The translations under genes were made by a program, and so were the position numbers. A DNA stretch of 64,000 nt from Actinomycetes bacterium (GTDB taxonomy: Bacteria > Actinomycetota > Acidimicrobiia > Acidimicrobiales > RAAP-2): contig JAJZUS010000001.1 in NCBI GenBank assembly GCA_021848365.1, positions 959,517 through 1,023,516 on the forward strand, given 5' to 3'. The notes under the pieces were generated by a model. That model was not told the origin of the DNA and made no database searches. It was given only the letters and a program-made list of their open reading frames with translations. Positions 35,716 through 47,017 of this stretch are shown one piece after another. Each line of letters opens with the position of its first letter. Within the stretch, counting starts at the first letter, position 1.

Positions 35716-37976
35716 AGCGTTCCTGGCGCGAGCGTCCGACGGCCCCGCTCTTCGCACGGCTGTGGCGGCCCTGGGAGAGCATCAACCCGTTCCGCCGCCG
35801 CGGGCGCTCGATCAACGAGCCACGAAGCCTCGGCATCCGCGACCTGGTCGCCGGTCCCGAGGAGATCGAGGCGCGGCCGGAGCGTCGCTGGCGCATCATC
35901 GGGGGATTCTTCGTCGTCCTCCTGCTCCTGCTCATCTACCGGCTGTTCACCCTCCAGATCCTCGACTACCGGGTCGCGGTGGCGACGGTCGACCAGAACT
36001 CGTTGCGGGTGTCGACGATCCCCGCCCCGCGGGGACTCATCCTGGACCGGTCGGGTCACCCCCTCGTCTCGAACACCACGACGACCGAGGTCCAGCTCTC
36101 ACGCGCCGAGGCGGCGCTCAACCCGTCGATCAAGGGTTCCCTCTCCGCCCTGACCGGCGTCAGCGTGAACCAGATCAACGCGGCGCTCAATAACGTGCAG
36201 TATTCGCCGTACCAGCCGGTGCCCATCATGACCAACGCCCCGGCCCGGGTCGTGGAGTTCCTGAAGCTGCACCCCAGCGAGTTCCCCGGGGTCACCGTGA
36301 TCAATGTGGCGACGCGCCACTACCCGCTCGGGGGCAACGTGGCGACCCAGGTCCTCGGCTACGTCGGACCGATCACGGGAGCCGAGCTCGCCGCGTTGCC
36401 GAACCAGGGCTACACGACCTCCTCCCAGATCGGCAAGACGGGCCTCGAGTCCTTCTACGAGCGGTACCTACGGGGGCGGCCGGGGACTCAGACGGTCGAG
36501 GTCGACGCCTTCGGGAACATCGTCGGGACGGTCACCACCGCTCCGCCGGTGACGGGCGACACGGTCGTGACGAACATCGACGCGGGCCTCCAGCAGACCC
36601 TGGACGGTCTGCTCACCCAGCAGATCCTGTCGGACCGACAGTCGATCGACCCCCGGTCGGGCAAGCACCCTCAGGCGATCAACGGGGCCGCGGTGGTGCT
36701 GGACCCGAACACCGGAGCCGTACTCGCCATGTCGAGCTACCCGTCGTACAACCTCAACTCGTTCACCAACGGGCTGTCCCAGTCAACCTTCAACAAGCTG
36801 TTGAAGGTTGGCGCGTTCAACAACTACGCGATCCAGGGCATCTACACCCCCGGCTCAGTCTTCAAGCTCATCACGGCGACGACGGAGCTGCAGACGGGCG
36901 TCATGTCCCCCTGGACCCTGATCGACGACACCGGCATCTACAAGGTGCCCGGGTGTCTCCAGGGGTATCACGGCTGCGTCTTCCACGACGACGAGACGTT
37001 CGGCAACGGCTGGGTGAACCTCCCGCTCGCCCTCACGGTCTCGTCCGACTACTACTTCTACAACCTCGGCTACCTCTTCTGGATCCATCAGAAGCAGTAC
37101 GGGCAGACTCCCATCCAGAACGTGGCCCACCTCTACGGACTCGATCAGTACTCCAACATCGACCTGCCCAACGAAGTGGTGGGGCGTGTCGACTCCCCGG
37201 CCGTGCGGCGCGCGCTGCACGCCGCCGCGCCGAAGGCCTTCCCCAACGTGGCGTGGTACACGGGTGACAACATCGAGATGGCCTTCGGTCAGGGGACGAC
37301 GGCCGTCACGCCGATCGCGTTGGCGGACGCCTACGCGACATTCGCCAACGGGGGGACCCGTTACGCGCCCGAGGTCGCGGCCGCCATCCTCAGCCCGACC
37401 GGCAAGGTCCTCGTCCACTACCAGCCTCGGGTGCTCGCGCACGTCTACCTGCCGGCGCGTATCCGCAACCCGATGATCCAGGGCTTCCTCGGGGTCGTCA
37501 ATAACCCACGCGGCACCGGGTACTACGCGTTCCACCAGTACGCCAACTTCTCGCTCTCGTCGTTCCCCATCGGCGGCAAGACCGGTACGGCCACCAACGC
37601 CCCGGGTCTCGAGCCGAACTCGGTCTTCGTGGGCTTTGGTCCGGTGGGGCACCCGAAGTACGTGGTGGTCTGCGTGATCGGCGAGGGGGGCTACGGAGCC
37701 GACGCGGCGGCTCCGCTCGTCGCCAAGACGTTCGACTACCTCGTCGCCCACCCGGTGGGGCCGCTGTCGCTCCACCCCGACCTCGCCCCACCCACCACGA
37801 CCACGACCACCCCCAGGGGGAAGTCCGCGGGTCACGGGACGTCGACCTCGACCGGGGCCACGACGACGACCACGGTCCCCGCCGGATCGCCGACCACGAC
37901 CACGCGGCCGGGCGCCCCCTCGGGGACCACGACGACCGTTCGCCGCCTTACGCCCCCCACCGTCCCGCGGGGATGA
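35712..37976 (+). CDS. mrdA: Penicillin-binding protein 2 (elongasome transpeptidase)
   Basis: The 754-residue class B PBP has one N-terminal membrane helix (about 56-78), a pedestal domain with RGLILDRSGHPL, and the transpeptidase domain with SxxK Ser382-Lys385 (TPGSVFK), an SSD motif in VSSDYYFYNLGY, and KTG 623-625. It cross-links peptidoglycan during elongation. A Thr/Pro-rich low-complexity tail of about 60 residues ends the protein. Translation is coupled to mreD through a GTGA overlap; the longer open frame is shadow. No rodA follows. Confidence 0.93.
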   Translation: MKRSWRERPTAPLFARLWRPWESINPFRRRGRSINEPRSLGIRDLVAGPEEIEARPERRWRIIGGFFVVLLLLLIYRLFTLQILDYRVAVATVDQNSLRVSTIPAPRGLILDRSGHPLVSNTTTTEVQLSRAEAALNPSIKGSLSALTGVSVNQINAALNNVQYSPYQPVPIMTNAPARVVEFLKLHPSEFPGVTVINVATRHYPLGGNVATQVLGYVGPITGAELAALPNQGYTTSSQIGKTGLESFYERYLRGRPGTQTVEVDAFGNIVGTVTTAPPVTGDTVVTNIDAGLQQTLDGLLTQQILSDRQSIDPRSGKHPQAINGAAVVLDPNTGAVLAMSSYPSYNLNSFTNGLSQSTFNKLLKVGAFNNYAIQGIYTPGSVFKLITATTELQTGVMSPWTLIDDTGIYKVPGCLQGYHGCVFHDDETFGNGWVNLPLALTVSSDYYFYNLGYLFWIHQKQYGQTPIQNVAHLYGLDQYSNIDLPNEVVGRVDSPAVRRALHAAAPKAFPNVAWYTGDNIEMAFGQGTTAVTPIALADAYATFANGGTRYAPEVAAAILSPTGKVLVHYQPRVLAHVYLPARIRNPMIQGFLGVVNNPRGTGYYAFHQYANFSLSSFPIGGKTGTATNAPGLEPNSVFVGFGPVGHPKYVVVCVIGEGGYGADAAAPLVAKTFDYLVAHPVGPLSLHPDLAPPTTTTTTPRGKSAGHGTSTSTGATTTTTVPAGSPTTTTRPGAPSGTTTTVRRLTPPTVPRG

Positions 37977-37989
37977 GGGGGGTGACGTG

Positions 37990-38242
37990 TACCATGGTGC
38001 CGTGGGATGCCGCGCAGGGTGCGCGGCCCGGATGGTCGCAAGCCCGTGGCGGTGATGGCCGGCGGGTGGTGAGGACAGAGTGGACCAGGTGAGCACCGAG
38101 GTCATCGTCAGCGTGTGCGCGACGCTCGTCCTGCTCGGACTGATTCGGAATCCCGAGGTCGCGGCGCGAGATATCGCGCGACCAGGCGAGGAGCGGGTGC
38201 CACGGTGCACGCCCTCGCACACGAACGCAAGGAGTGTCCGTC
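37990..38242 (+). promoter_or_regulatory. Putative promoter and long structured leader of rne
   Basis: No gene is supported in these bases. A TACCAT hexamer at 37990-37995 could be a -10 box, giving a leader of about 240 bases. It holds a small hairpin at 38010-38026 (six-base stem, five-base loop) and one at 38157-38183 whose outer stem is seven perfect pairs. RNase E transcripts in other bacteria are autoregulated through structured leaders, so these may do the same; that is inference. An open frame from 38080 runs into rne and lacks support. Confidence 0.35.
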
Positions 38243-39874
38243 GTGAGCGACGTGAACAATGCCCCCAGCCCGTCCACCGGTCCCCGGATCGGTGACACCC
38301 GTCCCGCCCCCCAGATAGGCGACACCCGACCCGCATCGTCGAGCGGTGACGCGCGAGCGTCGGGGGGGTCGTCGACTCCGTCCGCGAGCGGGGGGGTGAG
38401 TGGGAACGGAGCCCGCCGACGTCGCCGCGGTGGTCGGGGTCGGGGTAGTTCGGGGGGGTCCGGAGGTGCCGGTGGCTCCGGAGCGAAGGCACCCACGGCA
38501 TCGGGTGCACCGCGCGTGAGCGAGGCCCCGGTCGAAGCCTCGGCACCGAGTGCCTCCGACGGGGGGCGGGCGAAGACTCGCCGCCGTCGCGGCGGCGAGC
38601 GCCGCACCCGACAGGGTCGTTATCTCATGTGCGTGCACACCACGACCGACGCCACCCACATCGCCACCCTCGAGGGGCGCTCGATGGTGGAGTACCGGGT
38701 GGCGAAGAAGGCGGACGAGGTCAGCCAGATCGACGGCAACATCTACGTCGGGCGCATCCAGAACGTCTTGCCCGGCATGGAGTTGGCTTTCGTCGACATC
38801 GGAATCCCGAAGAATGCCGTGCTCTACCGCGGAGACGTCTCCTTCGACGAGGAGGACGTGGACACCCGGTCGGGAGATCGCCGGATCGAAGAGATGATCC
38901 GGGCCGGCCAGACGATCGTCTGCCAGGTCACGAAGAACGCGATCGGCGCCAAGGGCGCGCGACTGACCCAGGAAGTGTCCCTGCCCGGTCGATTCGCCGT
39001 CCTCGTCCCGAACTCCGCGACGGTCGGCATCTCGAAGCGTCTGCCCGACGGGGAGCGTCGACGGCTGCGCAAGATCATCGACGACGTCAAGCCCGAGCGC
39101 CACGGGATCATCATCCGCACCGCGGCCGAGGGCGTATCGGCGGAGGACCTGTCGCGCGACGTGACGTCACTGGCCGAGAAGTGGGACGCCATCGAGTCGG
39201 AGGTGAAGCGGTCGAACCAGCCCCGTCTCGTCTATCGCGACCTCGACCTGGCCGTGCGGATCCTGCGCGAGGAGTTGAACGACGAGTACCGGGGCATCCT
39301 GATCGATGATCGGGACCTCTTCGACAAGGTGCGCGACTACGTGATGGCGGTCAATCCCGAGCTCGCCGACCGGATCGAGTACTACGACCGGGCAGTCGAG
39401 GACCTACCCCTCTTCGAGCGCTACTTCGTTCACGAGCAGCTCCACCGAGCGCTCGACCGGAAGGTCTTCCTGCCCTCGGGAGGGTCGCTCATCATCGAGC
39501 GGACCGAGGCTCTGACCGTGGTGGACGTCAACACGGGTAAGAACGTCGGCAAGACGAACCTCGAGGAGACGGTGTTCCGCAACAACCTGGAAGCGGCCGA
39601 GGAGGTCGCCCGGCAGCTGCGCTTGCGCGACATCGGCGGGATCATCGTCATCGACTTCATCGACATGGAGGCGAAGGCCAATCGAGAGGCAGTCACCTCG
39701 GCCCTACGCCAGGCGCTCAGTCGGGACAAGACGCGCACGCAGGTCTTTGACATCTCGGAGCTGGGACTCGTGGAGATGACCCGCAAGCGGGTGAACGAGG
39801 GGCTCCTCGAGTCGGTCTCGAACGTCTGCACCGTCTGTGACGGACGGGGATTCCTGCTGGAGGCGGGACTGTAA
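38243..39874 (+). CDS. rne: Ribonuclease E/G
   Basis: The 543-residue protein has a Gly/Arg/Ala-rich low-complexity N-terminal arm of about 125 residues, then an S1 domain (IYVGRIQNVLPGMELAFVDIG) and the catalytic core with the metal-binding aspartates in VVDVNTGKN and IIVIDFIDM. The zinc-link CTVCDGRG sits just before the C terminus. It initiates mRNA decay and rRNA processing. The arm replaces the C-terminal scaffold of proteobacterial RNase E, as in other Actinobacteria. GTG 38243 has AAGGAG eight bases upstream; GTG 38234 is the alternative. It precedes rplU and rpmA. Confidence 0.93.
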   Translation: MSDVNNAPSPSTGPRIGDTRPAPQIGDTRPASSSGDARASGGSSTPSASGGVSGNGARRRRRGGRGRGSSGGSGGAGGSGAKAPTASGAPRVSEAPVEASAPSASDGGRAKTRRRRGGERRTRQGRYLMCVHTTTDATHIATLEGRSMVEYRVAKKADEVSQIDGNIYVGRIQNVLPGMELAFVDIGIPKNAVLYRGDVSFDEEDVDTRSGDRRIEEMIRAGQTIVCQVTKNAIGAKGARLTQEVSLPGRFAVLVPNSATVGISKRLPDGERRRLRKIIDDVKPERHGIIIRTAAEGVSAEDLSRDVTSLAEKWDAIESEVKRSNQPRLVYRDLDLAVRILREELNDEYRGILIDDRDLFDKVRDYVMAVNPELADRIEYYDRAVEDLPLFERYFVHEQLHRALDRKVFLPSGGSLIIERTEALTVVDVNTGKNVGKTNLEETVFRNNLEAAEEVARQLRLRDIGGIIVIDFIDMEAKANREAVTSALRQALSRDKTRTQVFDISELGLVEMTRKRVNEGLLESVSNVCTVCDGRGFLLEAGL

Positions 39875-39895
39875 CCGCGGGCCCTCGCCGTCGGA

Positions 39896-39901
39896 TAGAC
39901 T
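39896..39901 (+). promoter_or_regulatory. Putative -10 box of rplU-rpmA
   Basis: TAGACT ends 9 bases before the rplU ATG 39911. The interval is AT-rich (TTTCAACCT) and has no Shine-Dalgarno. Confidence 0.4.
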
Positions 39902-39910
39902 TTTCAACCT

Positions 39911-40222
39911 ATGTACGCCGTCATTCGAGTAGGTACGTCCCAGGAGCGCGTCTCCGAGGGGCAGGTCGTTCGGGTCGACCGTCGTCGTGAGGCCGTGGGC
40001 GAGGACGTGAGTTTCGAGCCCGTGCTGATCGTCGACGGCGACCGTGTCGTCTCCGGACCGGCCCTGGCCGGCAGCACCGTGACCGGTCGGGTGCTGGGTG
40101 AGGAGAAGGGTCCGAAGATCCGCGGCCTCACCTACAAGCCCAAGGCGATTCAGCGCCGCCACTGGGGGCACCGTCAGAAGTACACGTCCGTCGAGATCAC
40201 GACGATCACGGCGAAGGCCTAA
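39911..40222 (+). CDS. rplU: 50S ribosomal protein L21
   Basis: The 103-residue protein has the L21 pattern [23 protein letters not shown] and the C-terminal [16 protein letters not shown]-like basic signature ([18 protein letters not shown]). It binds 23S rRNA. It is followed after eight bases by rpmA, the usual partner. Confidence 0.97.
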   Translation: MYAVIRVGTSQERVSEGQVVRVDRRREAVGEDVSFEPVLIVDGDRVVSGPALAGSTVTGRVLGEEKGPKIRGLTYKPKAIQRRHWGHRQKYTSVEITTITAKA

Positions 40223-40230
40223 GGAGCGAT

Positions 40231-40482
40231 ATGTCTAAGACCAAAGGTGGCGGCTCAACCCGCAACGGCCGTGACTCTCACGCCCAGCGCCTGGGTGTGA
40301 AGACCTTCGACGGAACCGCGGTACGCACGGGCAGCATCCTGGTGCGTCAGCGGGGCACCCAGTTTCACCCCGGCCGCAATGTCGGCATCGGCCGCGACGA
40401 CACCCTCTTCGCGCTCAGCGATGGGACCGTCAAGTTCGGCTTCCGCGGTGGCCGCCGTCTGGTGGACGTGGAGACCAACTAG
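40231..40482 (+). CDS. rpmA: 50S ribosomal protein L27
   Basis: The 83-residue protein has the L27 signature [19 protein letters not shown] and the basic N terminus [16 protein letters not shown] that reaches the peptidyl transferase centre. No cleavable N-terminal extension of the Firmicute type is present. A strong terminator follows. Confidence 0.97.
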   Translation: MSKTKGGGSTRNGRDSHAQRLGVKTFDGTAVRTGSILVRQRGTQFHPGRNVGIGRDDTLFALSDGTVKFGFRGGRRLVDVETN

Positions 40483-40499
40483 CGATCTCGCATCGTCGT

Positions 40500-40541
40500 A
40501 ATGCAGAAGGCCCCGGGCTCGCGCCCGGGGCCTTCTGCATT
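40500..40541. terminator. Bidirectional terminator between rpmA and hup
   Basis: A perfect 19-base-pair inverted repeat encloses a TCGC loop (40519-40522). The stem core is CCCCGGGC/GCCCGGGG. There is no T-tract on either side, which is common for actinobacterial terminators. It lies between two convergent genes and can serve both. Confidence 0.85.
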
Positions 40542-40552
40542 GGGCGGAGTGC

Positions 40553-40828
40553 CTAGCCCTTAACGATCTTCTTGAACGTCGAGCCCACGCTCACCTTGGG
40601 CGCCCGGGCGGCCGGCACCTGGATCGCCTCACCGGTCTGGGGGTTGCGCGCGGTGCGCGCCTTGCGCTGTACTCGCTCGAACGACAGGAACCCGGACAGG
40701 ACGACCTTCTCACCCTTCGACACGTTCCGGACGACGACGTCCTCAAAGGCCTTCAGAACCTCCGCCACCGTGCTCTTCGCCGCACCGCTCTCGGCGGCGA
40801 TTGCGTCTACCAACTCGGCCTTGTTCAC
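40553..40828 (-). CDS. hup: HU-family DNA-binding protein
   Basis: The 91-residue protein is a classical HU: MNKAELVDAIAAESGAAKSTV at the start (GTG), the GFLSFERVQRKARTARNPQTG arm region with DNA-intercalating proline context, and VSVGSTFKKIVKG at the end. It has no Lys/Ala-rich C-terminal tail, so it is shorter than mycobacterial HupB. GTG 40828 is preceded by TTAGGAG. In-frame codons upstream to 40873 are considered leader. A TAAAAAT hexamer on this strand (+ coordinates 40885-40891) may be its -10 box. Confidence 0.95.
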   Translation of the reverse strand: MNKAELVDAIAAESGAAKSTVAEVLKAFEDVVVRNVSKGEKVVLSGFLSFERVQRKARTARNPQTGEAIQVPAARAPKVSVGSTFKKIVKG

Positions 40829-40884
40829 CGATCGACTCCTAACTTTCATCTCACGTGAGCTGGGGATTCCCAACTGCCGGAGCC

Positions 40885-40891
40885 ATTTTTA
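40885..40891 (-). promoter_or_regulatory. Putative -10 box of hup
   Basis: TAAAAAT on the minus strand lies in an AT-rich island about 57 bases before the hup GTG. It implies a leader of about 50 bases. The rest of the 198-base gap shows nothing else recognised. Confidence 0.45.
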
Positions 40892-41014
40892 CCGACCGGA
40901 CCGTGAAAACCCGGCATTTTCAGCCGTTTCTTACGGCGTCGGGGTGCCGGGGGCACCCGAAAGGCCTTGTGGGCGCGGGTTTTCGTCCGGCGCGCCGTCA
41001 CCGGGCGGTCGTCG

Positions 41015-41020
41015 TACCAT
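41015..41020 (+). promoter_or_regulatory. Putative -10 box of the aminotransferase gene (leaderless)
   Basis: TACCAT ends 6 bases before ATG 41027. Confidence 0.4.
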
Positions 41021-41026
41021 GATGCG

Positions 41027-42394
41027 ATGCCGACCTCAATCGACCGCCAGCGCCTTCGCGAGCTCTTCAGCGCCGAACGGGAGCGCTACGCCCGTGAGCA
41101 TCCCCGATCCCGCGAGCTGCACGCCGCCGCGGACCACCTCTTCGGACGCGTCCCAATGACGTGGATGAACAAGTGGGTGGGGGGCTTCCCCCTGGGCTTC
41201 CGCGAGGCGCACGGGGCGATCGTGACTGATCTCGATGGACACGACCTCGTGGACTTCTCGCTGGGCGACACCGGGGCGATGGCCGGGCACTCGCCCGAAC
41301 CGCTGATGCGAGCCCTGACCCGTCGGGTTGGGGTCGAAGGGGGCGTCACCACGATGATGCCCAACGAGGACGCCGAGTGGGTCGCGGCCGAGCTGACGCG
41401 TCGCTTCGGGCTGACGCGATGGAGTTTCACCCTGTCGGCCACGGACGCCAATCGGTGGCTCCTGCGCCTCGCGCGCCTGGCGACGGGGCGCCCGAAGGTC
41501 CTCGTCTTCTCGTACTGCTATCACGGAACCGTCGACGAGACCTTCGTCGTACGGGATGAGGACGGTGAGGCGCGGTCACGTCCCGGCAACGCCGCTCCGG
41601 CGGTCGATCCCGTGTCCACGACGCGAGTCGTCGAGTTCAACGACCTTGAGGCGTTGGAGCGCGAACTCGCTTACGGCGACGTCGCCGCCGTCCTCACCGA
41701 GCCCGCCCTCACCAACATCGGCATCGTCCTGCCCGAGCCCGGATTCCTCGAGGGCGTGCGCGCCGCGTGCGACCGTACCGGGACGTTGCTCATCATCGAC
41801 GAGACGCACACGTTCTCGGCGGGGCCCGGGGGGGCGACGCGACGCTGGAACCTCCGACCCGACGCCTTCACGATCGGCAAGTCACTGGGTGGTGGCGTGC
41901 CCTGCGGGGCCTACGGCCTCACGGAGGAGTTGGCCGATCGTGTGACGCGAGCGGCGGCCCTCGGTGCGGACATCGTGGATGTCGGCGGGGTCGGGGGAAC
42001 GCTCGCCGGGAACCCCCTGAGCCTCGCGGCGATGCGCGCGGTCCTGGGCGAGGTCCTCGTCGAGGAGGCCTTCGTCGGGATGGAGGAGCTCGCCACCACG
42101 TTCGCCGACGGAGTTCGCGGGACGATCGAGCGCCACGGCCTCCCCTGGTCGGTGAGCCAGCTCGGAGCCCGCGCCGAGTACCGCTTCGCGAATCCCGCTC
42201 CGCGGGACGGCGGAACGTCGGCCGCCAGCTCCGACGTCGAGCTGGAGGACTACCTCCACCTCTACGGCCTCAACCGGGGCGTCATGATCACGCCCTTCCA
42301 CAACATGGCGCTGATGTGTCCGGCGACGACGGCGGACCACGTGACGACGCACCAACGCGTCTTCGACGAGGCCGTCCAGACGCTGCTCGCGTGA
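41027..42394 (+). CDS. Class III aminotransferase (glutamate-1-semialdehyde aminomutase-like)
   Basis: The 455-residue PLP enzyme of fold type I has IIDETHTFSAGPGGATRRW with the cofactor-binding Asp, the Schiff-base lysine in FTIGKSLGGGVPCGAYG, and VGGTLAGNPLSLAAMRAVL. DFSLGDTGAMAGHSPEP is a HemL-like N-terminal region, but the protein is not an obvious HemL and no haem genes are near. Amino donor and acceptor are unknown. ATG 41027 sits 6 bases after a TACCAT hexamer. The frame-open extension to 40967 is not supported. Confidence 0.85.
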   Translation: MPTSIDRQRLRELFSAERERYAREHPRSRELHAAADHLFGRVPMTWMNKWVGGFPLGFREAHGAIVTDLDGHDLVDFSLGDTGAMAGHSPEPLMRALTRRVGVEGGVTTMMPNEDAEWVAAELTRRFGLTRWSFTLSATDANRWLLRLARLATGRPKVLVFSYCYHGTVDETFVVRDEDGEARSRPGNAAPAVDPVSTTRVVEFNDLEALERELAYGDVAAVLTEPALTNIGIVLPEPGFLEGVRAACDRTGTLLIIDETHTFSAGPGGATRRWNLRPDAFTIGKSLGGGVPCGAYGLTEELADRVTRAAALGADIVDVGGVGGTLAGNPLSLAAMRAVLGEVLVEEAFVGMEELATTFADGVRGTIERHGLPWSVSQLGARAEYRFANPAPRDGGTSAASSDVELEDYLHLYGLNRGVMITPFHNMALMCPATTADHVTTHQRVFDEAVQTLLA

Positions 42395-42402
42395 GTCCCT
42401 CG

Positions 42403-44821
<2,419 letters not shown>

Positions 44822-44828
44822 GCGCCGG

Positions 44829-44834
44829 TACGCT
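44829..44834 (+). promoter_or_regulatory. Putative -10 box of proA (leaderless)
   Basis: TACGCT ends 6 bases before ATG 44841, immediately after the proB stop, so proA and the genes behind it may have a separate leaderless transcript. Confidence 0.35.
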
Positions 44835-44840
44835 ACGGGA

Positions 44841-46076
44841 ATGAGTCCGCGCACACTGCCGGAGCAGGGCCGCGCCGTGCGAGCCGCCGCTCGCACGCTG
44901 GCGACGGCCCCGGACGCGGTGCGTCGCGACGTCGTGCGCCGGGCGGCCGATCGTCTCGAGGAGAGAGCCGACGAACTGCTCGAGGTCAACGCACGCGAGG
45001 TCGCCGCCTACGACCAGGGCGGGCCCGGGCGCGACCGCCTGCTCCTCACACCCTCGCGCATCACTGGAATGGCCACGGCGCTACGGGAGGTGGCCGAGGC
45101 CGACGACCCACTCCGCGAGGTCGTCGATCGCGACACCCGACCCAATGGCCTGCGGGTCGAGCGCGTCCGCGTCCCCCTGGGGGTGATCGGCGTCGTCTAC
45201 GAGAACCGGCCCAACGTGACGAGCGACGTGGCCGGACTGTGCCTGCGGAGCGGGAACGCGGCGTTCCTCCGGGGATCGTCGTCGGCTCAGGCGAGCAACC
45301 GGGCGATCGTGGAGGTGTGGCACGAGGCCCTCGAGCCCTCCGGCCTCCCGCGGGACGCCGTTGCCCTCGTCGAGGACCCCTCGCGGGACGCGGCCGTCGC
45401 CTTCATGCAGCTGACGGACGTGTTGGACTGTCTGATCCCCCGCGGGGGACCCAGCCTGATCGCCGCGATGCGCGAACACGCCCGCGTCCCCTACGTGCTC
45501 GACGGCGACGGCAACTGTCACATCTACGTGGACGCAACGGCGAACTTCCCCCAGGCGCTCGACATCGTGGACAACGCGAAGCGCTCTCGCCCGGGGGTCT
45601 GCAACGCGGTGGAGACGGTCCTCGTGCACTCGGCGGTCGCCCCCACCTTCCTGCCGGCCCTAGCGGAGCGACTGGACGACGTCGAGCTGCGCGCCGACGC
45701 CCGGGCCCGATCATTCCTACCTCGAGCCGTCGCGGCGACGGACGAGGACTACGCCACGGAGTTCCTCGACTTGATCCTGGCCGTCAAGGTCGTCGACGAG
45801 ATCGATGAGGCCATCGATCACGTCGCCCGCTACGGGACGGGACACAGCGAGGCCATCCTCACGGGTGATCCGGCCCACGCCGACGAGTGGGTGCGTCGCG
45901 TGGACGCGGCAGCGGTGCTCGTGAACGCCTCGACCCGCTTCATCGACGGTGGCGAGCTGGGCCTTGGTGGAGAGGTCGGCATCTCGACTCAGAAGCTGCA
46001 CGCCCGGGGCCCCATGGGCCTGCGGGAGCTCACGTGCCTGAAGTGGGTCGTTCGAGGAGAGGGGCAGATCCGATGA
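44841..46076 (+). CDS. proA: Gamma-glutamyl phosphate reductase
   Basis: The 411-residue aldehyde-dehydrogenase-fold enzyme has VPLGVIGVVYENRPNVT, the catalytic Cys254 in RPGVCNAVET, and the ending GGEVGISTQKLHARGPMGL. It reduces gamma-glutamyl phosphate to the semialdehyde for proline synthesis. ATG 44841 gives the usual length. Its stop overlaps the next gene by ATGA, coupling it to the MoxR ATPase. Confidence 0.95.
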   Translation: MSPRTLPEQGRAVRAAARTLATAPDAVRRDVVRRAADRLEERADELLEVNAREVAAYDQGGPGRDRLLLTPSRITGMATALREVAEADDPLREVVDRDTRPNGLRVERVRVPLGVIGVVYENRPNVTSDVAGLCLRSGNAAFLRGSSSAQASNRAIVEVWHEALEPSGLPRDAVALVEDPSRDAAVAFMQLTDVLDCLIPRGGPSLIAAMREHARVPYVLDGDGNCHIYVDATANFPQALDIVDNAKRSRPGVCNAVETVLVHSAVAPTFLPALAERLDDVELRADARARSFLPRAVAATDEDYATEFLDLILAVKVVDEIDEAIDHVARYGTGHSEAILTGDPAHADEWVRRVDAAAVLVNASTRFIDGGELGLGGEVGISTQKLHARGPMGLRELTCLKWVVRGEGQIR

Positions 46077-47017
46077 GCACGCTCGATCCGCGGGCGGAGC
46101 TCGCGGCCCGACTGGGGCTCGCCACGGTGCCGGAGCCCCGCTTCGGCTCGTCGGCGGAGGTTCGCGAGCGACTCGCCGCGCAGGACTACCTCAGCGATGA
46201 CGCGATCGCGTCGGTGACCTTCCTCGCCGACCGGCTGGCCAAGCCCGTCCTCGTCGAAGGACCGGCGGGCACGGGCAAGACGGCTCTGGCCCAGGCGGTG
46301 GCGGCCGCGTCGGGGGCCCGGCTCATCCGACTCCAGTGCTACGAGGGTCTCGACGAGTCGAAGGCACTCTACGAGTGGAACTACCGCAAGCAGTTGCTCC
46401 GCATTCAGGCGGGGCGGCCCGACGGCGGGGCCACCGAGTCGTGGGGCCAGATCGAAGAGGACATCTTCTCGCGGGAGTTCCTGTTGACGCGACCGCTCCT
46501 CGAGGCGATCTCCGCTCGCGAGCCGGTGGTCTTGCTGATCGACGAGGTCGATCGCGTGGAGATGGAGACCGAGGCGCTCCTGCTCGAGATCCTCTCCGAG
46601 TACCAGGTGTCGATCCCAGAGCTGGGAACGGTGACGGCGCAGCAGATCCCGATGGTCTTCTTGACCTCGAACAACACGCGCGAGCTCTCCGAAGCCCTCA
46701 AGCGTCGCTGTCTCTACCTCTACGTGGGCTACCCGGACGTGGCTCGCGAGCGCGACATCATCCTCGCCCGCGTCCCGGGCATCTCGGAGCAGCTCGCCCA
46801 CCAGATCGCCGAAGTGGTGCGCTCGTTACGCCAGCTCGACCTGAAGAAGGCGCCGTCGGTCTCCGAGACCCTCGACTGGGCTCGCACACTGGTCCTCCTT
46901 GGTCGCACCGAGATCGGCACTGACGACGCCGTCGCCACGCTGCACATCCTCCTCAAGTACCAGTCGGACATCGAGCGCGCCGCGAAGGAGCTGCGCGGAC
47001 GCGAGAGCGGTGCTTGA
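46073..47017 (+). CDS. MoxR-family AAA+ ATPase
   Basis: The 314-residue protein has Walker A EGPAGTGKT (about 62-70), Walker B VVLLIDEVD (152-160), an AAA sensor region VFLTSNNTRELSEALKRRC and the MoxR lid. The LQCYEGLDESKALYEWNYRKQLL segment is typical of the MoxR subgroup next to CoxE-like VWA proteins (CoxD-like). Such pairs act as chaperones for metal-centre insertion or complex assembly. It overlaps proA by four bases and the VWA gene by eight, so it sits within one coupled operon. No CO dehydrogenase genes are near, so the client is unknown. Confidence 0.9.
   Translation: MSTLDPRAELAARLGLATVPEPRFGSSAEVRERLAAQDYLSDDAIASVTFLADRLAKPVLVEGPAGTGKTALAQAVAAASGARLIRLQCYEGLDESKALYEWNYRKQLLRIQAGRPDGGATESWGQIEEDIFSREFLLTRPLLEAISAREPVVLLIDEVDRVEMETEALLLEILSEYQVSIPELGTVTAQQIPMVFLTSNNTRELSEALKRRCLYLYVGYPDVARERDIILARVPGISEQLAHQIAEVVRSLRQLDLKKAPSVSETLDWARTLVLLGRTEIGTDDAVATLHILLKYQSDIERAAKELRGRESGA

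Noticed and set aside
37790-37970. ACC/ACG-rich repeat tract
   Set aside because: It encodes the Thr/Pro-rich tail of PBP2 in frame, so it is a low-complexity protein region and not an independent DNA repeat.
38080-38295. A 71-codon frame in the rne leader (starts MDQVSTEVIV)
   Set aside because: It runs into rne in another frame, has no Shine-Dalgarno and loses hydrophobic character after 22 residues. It is more likely untranslated leader.
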